Source of the DNA: Treponema sp.
Lineage (GTDB): Bacteria > Spirochaetota > Spirochaetia > Treponematales > Treponemataceae
Direction of reading: 5' to 3'
Length of the DNA: 64,000 nt
Assembly: GCA_024402505.1 (NCBI GenBank)
Contig: JAKSTP010000004.1
Location: 25,593 to 89,592 of the forward strand
Below the pieces are notes generated by a model. It did not search any database. It was given only the letters and a program-made list of their open reading frames with translations, and had not been told where the DNA came from. A program made the translations under genes and the position numbers. Shown here piece after piece: positions 58,084 to 64,000 of this stretch (the stretch's first letter is position 1; every line of letters starts with the position of its first letter).

Positions 58084-60314
58084 TCTGCACCTCCAAATTC
58101 AATTGCTTCCCCATCTGCGCCAATACCCATTTTCACGTAACCGTTTACATGGAAATCAATGCCTGCATTTGCGGTAATCTTTTTATTTGCGTTGCGTTTA
58201 AGTCCATAAGTTTTTCCGTCTTTCAGGACAAGTTTAATTGTTGGAACTGTTTTACAACGAATAAAATCTGTAATCTCTGCATTTGAAAGGGTAAGTGTGT
58301 CTCCCTTTATTGCCAGAAGCTTTGGTGTAGAAGTCTTAGTTCCAAGTTCGTTTATTGTTCCAAGATCAAATTCTACGCTAAAAGCACTGTCGTTTGTATA
58401 CAAAGGAAGGCTGCTCAAATTGTAGTGAACACCAACCTTTTCAATCATTTCTACGGCGTCGTAAGCTGAGTTATCACCGTAGCTTGTTCGTCCAAGAATG
58501 TCGTCGTTGCCTAGCCCTGCAAGATTATTCAAGTCGATTTTTGCATCTGGAGCAGCAGGTGTAGCTGATCCGTCAATTTTGAATCGCATTGGAACAATAA
58601 TGTAAGCCACTGCACGAAGATGAGGTTTATCGGAAGTACCGTTTGTCATTGTGTCGTATTCTGCTTTTGTGATAGGAACGTTTCTTCCGTTCATTTTAAT
58701 CTTGTAATACAGATCAATATCGGCAGAAGAGTTCAGTGCTGTTTTAAAGAAGGCACTCAAATCTTTTTCTGCAGAGGCAGGTTTTGCACTTACATTTGTA
58801 ATTACAGTGTCACCCCGTTTTTCAAGTTTTACCGGATCCTTGAATCCGTCCAGTGTCATAGTTTCTGTTCTTGAATCGTCACTGAGCTTGATTTTAATAT
58901 CACCTTCAAAAGAAATGCTGTTAAAGAGAGTTCCGGCATTATCTGGTTTTTCAAGATAGATACGGGATTCAACGCCTTCAAAGGTCATCTTGCTTTTTGT
59001 ATCAGCGTCCAGGTAACTGTCCAGAAGAGAACCAAGATTCAGTCCTGTATTTACTGTGTCTTCCAAATCCTGATCAGGAACATTTACTTCTACTTTAGAC
59101 CATTCAATTACCGGTTCTGCAGTAATTTTAATGCGGTAAGTTTCCCCAGGTTTTACATCAGTAAGAACAGCTTTTTTAAGGTCGTCCCCGGCAGCGCTGA
59201 GTGAAACTCCTGGAAGATAAAGTGTTCCGTCAAACACCATTGATGGAGCTGGATTCAAAGAATGTGCCGAATGTGAAGTTCCAGATAAGGTTGCTGTTCC
59301 ATTCGAGGTGTTTGCGGCAATTGTAACCGGTGTATCTGCCGGAATGTCCATAAAGTCACAGCTTGCTTTCAAAGTGATGTCATTTCCTGCCGGCAGAGTA
59401 TTGTCGTAAGTAATTTTAAGACCGTTTCCATCGGCAAAAGTAACCGAGTTGATTGATTCAGAAATGCCCGACAAAGTTTCTGTCTGGTGAATAACCGGAT
59501 CAAAATCGTCGAACTGTGCCGATGCGGAAATACCTTCAATTACACCGCCAATTACTTCGCAGTAGAAAGCACTTACTCCGCCTGTCAAAGTAATGGTAAG
59601 ATCAGAAAAAGCAAAGTCTGTTTCTCCTGAAGGAGTAAATGGAACATCATAGTATTTTTCAAAAGTGTAAGTTCCAACTCCCGGAATGCTCACATTTTTA
59701 CTGCCCCAAACAGAAGTTCCGGAACTGCTGCGGGTTTCAGTGTTCAACGAAGTAGAAAGTGTTACCCCTGAACAAGTCCCCATATCTTTGTAATATACAC
59801 GCATTTTTCCAGCAGAATACTTAATGCTCTGGAACTTTGCATTTACTGCGGCATTTTCCTGAGTCAGATCAAAGGTAAAGCTGTTACCATTAAAAACCTG
59901 ACCATTTACTGTCATGCCATAAACGCCCATTGGTGTAATAAGGGAATTAATCTGGTTCTGTGAGCTGAATGTAAAGGACTTGTCGATGCTGAAACCGTCG
60001 GCAATTTCATCCAGCTTCATGTCTTTTGTATATTCCGAAAAGTCAATGGCTGCGTCGTAAAAAGGATATTCCATTAAAACCTGCTGGAATTCACTGTTTC
60101 CACCAGGATTGTAATCATAGGATTTCATTTTTTCATCGGAAGAAAATGCCTCCAGAAGCTTTTCTGTTCCGAGAAGATCACTCAAATCTTTCTCATAAGA
60201 AAGAATATTGAATGAATACTTTGCATTAGATTTTACTGTTACGGTTTTTGGGATCTGAAAACTACATCCCGCCAATAGTAAAATCAATGAGGTTGAAATC
60301 AATAGCTTTTTCAT
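58080..60314 (-). CDS. Large lipoprotein of unknown function
   Basis: 744 residues. Signal peptide with lipobox LLLAGC (Cys17). The mature protein is beta-rich with many DxDxT-type loops and no recognised domain; it resembles large surface or periplasmic lipoproteins of Treponema. The frame extends to 60368, but ATG 60314 with GGAGG four bases upstream starts exactly at the lipoprotein signal. The downstream barrel gene is coupled by ATGA. Function unknown; a surface-exposed lipoprotein threaded or held by the barrel is one possibility. Confidence 0.75.
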   Translation of the reverse strand: MKKLLISTSLILLLAGCSFQIPKTVTVKSNAKYSFNILSYEKDLSDLLGTEKLLEAFSSDEKMKSYDYNPGGNSEFQQVLMEYPFYDAAIDFSEYTKDMKLDEIADGFSIDKSFTFSSQNQINSLITPMGVYGMTVNGQVFNGNSFTFDLTQENAAVNAKFQSIKYSAGKMRVYYKDMGTCSGVTLSTSLNTETRSSSGTSVWGSKNVSIPGVGTYTFEKYYDVPFTPSGETDFAFSDLTITLTGGVSAFYCEVIGGVIEGISASAQFDDFDPVIHQTETLSGISESINSVTFADGNGLKITYDNTLPAGNDITLKASCDFMDIPADTPVTIAANTSNGTATLSGTSHSAHSLNPAPSMVFDGTLYLPGVSLSAAGDDLKKAVLTDVKPGETYRIKITAEPVIEWSKVEVNVPDQDLEDTVNTGLNLGSLLDSYLDADTKSKMTFEGVESRIYLEKPDNAGTLFNSISFEGDIKIKLSDDSRTETMTLDGFKDPVKLEKRGDTVITNVSAKPASAEKDLSAFFKTALNSSADIDLYYKIKMNGRNVPITKAEYDTMTNGTSDKPHLRAVAYIIVPMRFKIDGSATPAAPDAKIDLNNLAGLGNDDILGRTSYGDNSAYDAVEMIEKVGVHYNLSSLPLYTNDSAFSVEFDLGTINELGTKTSTPKLLAIKGDTLTLSNAEITDFIRCKTVPTIKLVLKDGKTYGLKRNANKKITANAGIDFHVNGYVKMGIGADGEAIEFGGAE

Positions 60315-60402
60315 AAAACCTCCAAAATCTCCACCCGCTAATATATACCGTCCATTTGCCCCTGTCAAGAAAGCAACCTGTCATGCTGACAGTTTACATT
60401 TC

Positions 60403-62802
60403 CTATTTGTTTAAAAGAGCAGCAAATGGATTGTAACTCATTCCATCATCGTTGCCGGCGTTGTAACGGCTGTTTCCGCCATTCTGTGAACGTGGTTTGT
60501 CGTTAGATGGACGTGCACCGGAAGATGACCCTGCCTTTTTCACAACTACTACTTTCTTTCCTGAACCAGCCGGGCTGCCAGATGTACGCACCGCAGAAGA
60601 ACGGTCTGCAGAAGCGGAAGTTCGTCCGCCCTGTCCTACGCGGCTTGCAGCATCACTTTTCAGACTAAGGCTGATGCGGCGGCGGTCCATATCAAGACCA
60701 ATAATTGTGAATTCATGAACGTCACCAACCTTGATGAAGTCCATAGGATTTTCAACGAAAGAATCGGAAATCTCACTAATGTGAACCAATCCTGTTTCGT
60801 GTAGTCCTATATCTACAAATGCACCAAAGTCAACAACGTTACGGATTTTTCCAGTAACTTTCATACCTTCTTTCAAATCTTCAAACTGAAGTACACCTTT
60901 CTGCATGATTGGAGCCGGGTATCCGTCACGAGGGTCGCGATTTGGTTTCTGAAGTTCGTCTACAATATCGTTTACGGTGATTTCACTCAGGTTGTATTTT
61001 TCGCAAAGTGCCTTCAAAAGGTCCTTGCCGATTTTTTCCTTGTTCTGAACTTTTGGCAGGATTTCACGGGCCACATCGTAGTTTTCAGGGTGAACCCAAG
61101 TGTTGTCCAAAGGCTCTGAACTTTCGGCAATTTTAAGGAATCCGGCACACTGTTCGTAGGCTTTTGGACCAAGACCTGGCACTTTTTTAAGATCTTCACG
61201 GCTTGTGATTTTTCCGTTGGCATCACGGTAAGCTACAATCTTTTTGGCAGTAGCTCCTGTAATTCCGGAAACGTATTTCAAAAGTGAGTAACTGGCTGTG
61301 TTCAGATTTACACCAACATTGTTTACAACTGAGCCAACAACTTCATCAAGGCTTTCTGCCAGTTTTTTCTGGTTTACGTCATGCTGGTAAAGTCCAACAC
61401 CAATAGCCTTTGGATCAATTTTTACCAGTTCAGAAAGAGGATCCTGAAGACGGCGACCCATGGAAATAGCACCACGGATTGTAAGGTCCAGTTCTGGGAA
61501 TTCTTCGCGGGCAATGTCGCTGGCTGAATAAACCGAAGCACCACTTTCATCAACAACAGTGAACATAACGTCCTTGTAGTTTTCCTGGAGTACTTTTGAA
61601 ACGATAGCCTGAACTTCCTGACTTCCAGTTCCGTTACCAACTGCTACAACCTGAATGTCGTACTTGTCGATAGCGTCATTAATCTGATTGTAAGAATCCT
61701 GTGGATCCTGCACCTGGAAAAATTTAAAGTATCCCAGGTATTTTCCTGTTTCGTCCAAAGCGGCACATTTTGTTCCAGTACGAATACCAGGGTCAACACC
61801 AAGAACGCGGCTTCCCTTGATTGGCTGCTGCATCAACAGGTTTTTAAGGTTTTCGCTGAAGATTCCAATACCGTGAACATCAGCTTCGTCGGCTTCATCA
61901 CTGCGGATTTCACGAACAACGGCTGGAGAAAGAAGGCGAACAACTCCATCCTCAATGGCATCAGAATGGTATTTACAGTGGATATCAGCTTTTTTCTGCA
62001 AAAGTTTAACGGCCGATTCAACATCAACATCAATGGTAACTTCCAGCTGGCCTTCACGTTCACCACGGTTAATGGCAAGAATGCGGTGAGGTTTTACCTG
62101 ATTAAGTGGTTCAGAATAATCCCAGTACATCTGGTAAACAGAAGTTTTAGCGGCATTTTCGTCCCCAATACCTTTTGTGCGGATAAGTCCTTCCTTGATG
62201 TAAAGATTGTGCACGGCTTCACGGTTGGCAGTTTCCTGGCTAACACGTTCGGCAATAATATCTCTGGCACCGGCAAGGGCGTCTTCCACAGTTGGCACGT
62301 TCAGTTCTTCGGCTTCTGCATCAGTTTTTACAAATTCCTGGGCTTTCTTTTCAACGGCCCCGTCATCATTTGCAAGCATGAAATCTGCCAAAGCTTCAAG
62401 ACCCTTTTCAATGGCAATCATACCGCGGGTCTTCTTCTTTTTCTTGAACGGTGCGTACAAATCTTCAAGGGCAGTCATAGTTGTAGCCGACATAAAAGCC
62501 TTGTACAAAGTTTCGGTAAGTTTTCCCTGTTCAAAAACCTTGCGGATATCATCAAGGCGGGTTTCTTCCAGATTTTTATATGATTTGAAAAGGTGATCAC
62601 AGTCACGCACCTGAACTTCATCAAGGGAACCGTGTTTTTCTTTTCGATAACGTGCAATAAAAGGTACAGTACATCCTTCTTCAATAAGACTGATAACTGC
62701 ACTCACCTGACTCATGCGGATATTAAGTTCTTCCGCAATTTTTTTCATGATTTCCACTTCGTTTACGGTCAAAGCGGCAATAGATTCTGTAGTAAATTCC
62801 AT
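60403..62802 (-). CDS. tex: Tex-family transcription accessory / S1 RNA-binding protein
   Basis: 799 residues. Standard Tex architecture: N-terminal helical part (VPFIARYRKEKHGSLDEVQVRD), the YqgF-like domain (GVDPGIRTGTKCAALDETGKYLG), helix-hairpin-helix (VPGLGPKAYEQCAGFLKI), and a C-terminal S1 domain (MKVTGKIRNVVDFGAFVDIGLHETG). It acts on nucleic acids in the cytoplasm and affects transcription. The final ~95 residues are a low-complexity tail rich in Ser, Gly and Arg, longer than usual. ATG 62802 has TAAAAT 9 nt upstream; the Tex core would start at an in-frame ATG 62748, so about 18 extra residues are possible. Confidence 0.95.
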   Translation of the reverse strand: MEFTTESIAALTVNEVEIMKKIAEELNIRMSQVSAVISLIEEGCTVPFIARYRKEKHGSLDEVQVRDCDHLFKSYKNLEETRLDDIRKVFEQGKLTETLYKAFMSATTMTALEDLYAPFKKKKKTRGMIAIEKGLEALADFMLANDDGAVEKKAQEFVKTDAEAEELNVPTVEDALAGARDIIAERVSQETANREAVHNLYIKEGLIRTKGIGDENAAKTSVYQMYWDYSEPLNQVKPHRILAINRGEREGQLEVTIDVDVESAVKLLQKKADIHCKYHSDAIEDGVVRLLSPAVVREIRSDEADEADVHGIGIFSENLKNLLMQQPIKGSRVLGVDPGIRTGTKCAALDETGKYLGYFKFFQVQDPQDSYNQINDAIDKYDIQVVAVGNGTGSQEVQAIVSKVLQENYKDVMFTVVDESGASVYSASDIAREEFPELDLTIRGAISMGRRLQDPLSELVKIDPKAIGVGLYQHDVNQKKLAESLDEVVGSVVNNVGVNLNTASYSLLKYVSGITGATAKKIVAYRDANGKITSREDLKKVPGLGPKAYEQCAGFLKIAESSEPLDNTWVHPENYDVAREILPKVQNKEKIGKDLLKALCEKYNLSEITVNDIVDELQKPNRDPRDGYPAPIMQKGVLQFEDLKEGMKVTGKIRNVVDFGAFVDIGLHETGLVHISEISDSFVENPMDFIKVGDVHEFTIIGLDMDRRRISLSLKSDAASRVGQGGRTSASADRSSAVRTSGSPAGSGKKVVVVKKAGSSSGARPSNDKPRSQNGGNSRYNAGNDDGMSYNPFAALLNK

Positions 62803-62841
62803 AGTAGAACGATTTTAACGTATTTTCGGTAATTTGGGGAG

Positions 62842-62870
62842 TGGAAACAGCCTTAATTTCCTAGTATGAT
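62842..62870 (+). promoter_or_regulatory. Promoter of HExxH peptidase gene (near-leaderless)
   Basis: TGGAAA (62842-62847), 17-bp spacer, TATGAT (62865-62870), then 9 nt to ATG 62880. It shares the 77-bp gap with the divergent tex start. Confidence 0.5.
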
Positions 62871-62879
62871 TTGAACATT

Positions 62880-64000
62880 ATGAAAACAAAAACAAAAGCC
62901 TCCATTCAGAATATTATTTTCCTTTCCATTTATATGATTTCATTTATTGCAGCCGGTGGAGTAATGGGAAAAGGTATTAATGAAGTAGAAAAAATTGCCG
63001 GACATGACCTTAATCTCCTGCAAATCATTCTTACTATAGCTCTCTTTTTTGTTCTTTACCTTCTTTCCTATCTGCTTCAAATGTATCTCCATGAATGCGG
63101 GCACGTTCTTTTTGGAAGTCTTTCTGGATATAAGTTTTCTTCAATCCGTTTTGGAAGCATTATTTTTGTAAAAACAGAAAACGGTATCAAAGTAAAAAAA
63201 TATAAAATGGGCGGAACTGGTGGTCAGGCTATTATGACAGCTCCTGATTGTGATCCACTCAAACTGCCAACTTTCTTGTACAACATGGGCGGTGTTTTTG
63301 TAAATCTTTTTCTGTCATTTATCTTCCTTCTATTATATTTTGTTTTTCCAGGTGCAAACGTTTTCTTCCGTTCCTTCTCGTTGATGATGTTTTTTATGGG
63401 ACTTGGAATAGCACTTACCAACGGACTTCCATTTACTGAATTGGGTGTTGACGGCGGAAACACCTTGATTTTCCAGAAAAGCCCAGAAGCCAGACTTTAC
63501 TTTAGAAACAGTTTCCTGCTTGTTGATCAGCTTGCAAAAGGCATTTCCATTAAAGACCTTGATCCTGCCCTTTACGCTTTTGACTGGAATACTCCACTTG
63601 ATAACATGCACATTTCCGGTGGAGCCATTCAGAATCTTTCAATAAAAGAAATGAATAATGATTTTTCAGACATTCTTGAAAAAACCGACTTTCTTTTGGG
63701 AAAAAACACATCTCTCCACCCAATTCACAAATCACAGCTGATTTCCATGAAAATTTTTGCCATGATTATGACTAGTGCTCCTCAAGACGACATTACCGCC
63801 TTTTATAAAAATAATCTTAAAGATCTAAAACGCGGAGCATCTCTCCTTGACTACCAGCGCCGTATGTATGCTTACTGCAAAAAGGTCGAAGGTAATGAAA
63901 AGAAAGCTGCAAAATTCAAGGCCGCCTTTGAACAGATTGCAAAAAGTTACCCTTACCCAACAGAAGTAGACACCGAACGGGAACTTATGGCTTTGGTGGA
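62880..64000 (+). CDS. Membrane protein with M50-like HExxH motif, C-terminus outside window
   Basis: 373 codons are open from ATG 62880 to the window edge, so the protein is incomplete. The N-terminal half has about four membrane helices and the zinc motif HECGH in MYLHECGHVLFGSLSGY, next to a helix as in M50 site-2-type proteases. A second segment NGLPFTELGVDGGN could supply the third metal ligand (Asp), as in the family's NxxPxxxxDG pattern. The C-terminal part seen is soluble and helical. Likely a regulated intramembrane metallopeptidase or a related HExxH membrane protein; substrate unknown. No Shine-Dalgarno site; TATGAT lies 9 nt before the ATG. Confidence 0.7.
   Translation, partial: MKTKTKASIQNIIFLSIYMISFIAAGGVMGKGINEVEKIAGHDLNLLQIILTIALFFVLYLLSYLLQMYLHECGHVLFGSLSGYKFSSIRFGSIIFVKTENGIKVKKYKMGGTGGQAIMTAPDCDPLKLPTFLYNMGGVFVNLFLSFIFLLLYFVFPGANVFFRSFSLMMFFMGLGIALTNGLPFTELGVDGGNTLIFQKSPEARLYFRNSFLLVDQLAKGISIKDLDPALYAFDWNTPLDNMHISGGAIQNLSIKEMNNDFSDILEKTDFLLGKNTSLHPIHKSQLISMKIFAMIMTSAPQDDITAFYKNNLKDLKRGASLLDYQRRMYAYCKKVEGNEKKAAKFKAAFEQIAKSYPYPTEVDTERELMALV

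Noticed and set aside
60378..60392. Terminator between tex and the large lipoprotein
   Set aside because: A 5-bp CTGTC/GACAG stem with no U-tract on either strand; it looks more like a half-unit of the dispersed repeat family.
1..64000. tRNA, rRNA and CRISPR loci
   Set aside because: No cloverleaf with a GGTTCRAATCC-like arm, no rRNA-like conserved segments, and no regularly spaced direct repeats with unique spacers were seen in the gaps.

Overview
The window reads as chromosomal DNA of a host-associated (gut or rumen type) Treponema or a close spirochaete relative. I base this on the archaeal-type phenylalanyl-tRNA synthetase alpha subunit, the many spirochaete-style lipoproteins with relaxed lipoboxes, the M23 peptidase-bactofilin-YaaR operon, the abundance of c-di-GMP proteins, the fused TRAP-TAXI permease with a DUF1850 partner, and intracellular glycosidases without signal peptides. 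Species cannot be fixed by eye. About 57 protein genes are supported. I found no tRNA, rRNA, CRISPR array, transposase or prophage. Coding density is high and only one stretch above 300 bases lacks an intact gene (52004-52414); it holds a terminator, a candidate operator and a fragment of a GH32 gene.

Layout. 1-1292 is a partial Fn3-like lipoprotein (-), diverging from a small multidrug-export family membrane protein; a structured inverted-repeat element (1848-2016) follows. 2034-11036 (-) has a GH26-like glycosidase, a Cache/HAMP-type sensor coupled to a degenerate-GGDEF/EAL protein, a 7TM-SpoIIE phosphatase and TrkH. 11100-13468 (+) is mnmE, rpsL, rpsG. 13544-18434 (-) is a TSUP permease, a TRAP-TAXI operon and a hotdog thioesterase. 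18525-24925 is an envelope module: a Wzz-like protein, two FtsX-type ABC permeases, a LolA-like periplasmic protein, a predicted outer-membrane protein and, on the opposite strand, the matching LolD/MacB-type ATPase. 24947-28259 (-) is an Rsm22/METTL17-type methyltransferase with a repeat-derived insertion, a MerR regulator and Der.

28356-37992 is the most distinctive region: a PlsC-like acyltransferase, a GH3-family acyl-acid amido synthetase and a HAD hydrolase (on -), then ACP, ApeI-like dehydratase, thioesterase, LolA-like carrier, MMPL/RND exporter, lipoprotein, ApeP-like dehydratase and FabG-like ketoreductase. This is the tailoring and export half of an aryl-polyene-like fatty acid/polyketide pathway, but no ketosynthase is present in the window. 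The same strand continues with an unknown protein, a GAF-GGDEF cyclase, a rhomboid protease, two small exported proteins and pheS.

44185-53818 holds a second degenerate-GGDEF/EAL protein, a MATE pump, a GH3 beta-glucosidase, a DUF362 ferredoxin-like protein, an AbrB-ABC operon and rpoN. 53913-56879 is murB followed by the cell-shape operon (M23, bactofilin, YaaR). 56896-62802 (-) has a beta-rich exported protein, a large lipoprotein and tex, and the window ends inside a membrane protein with an HExxH zinc-peptidase motif.

A pattern cuts across the window: many genes that head a transcription unit have no Shine-Dalgarno sequence but carry a -10 hexamer 6 to 9 nt before the ATG, often with a -35 element at 16-17 bp. 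This predicts widespread leaderless or near-leaderless mRNAs, including interlocked divergent promoter pairs (1293-1347 and 11037-11099).
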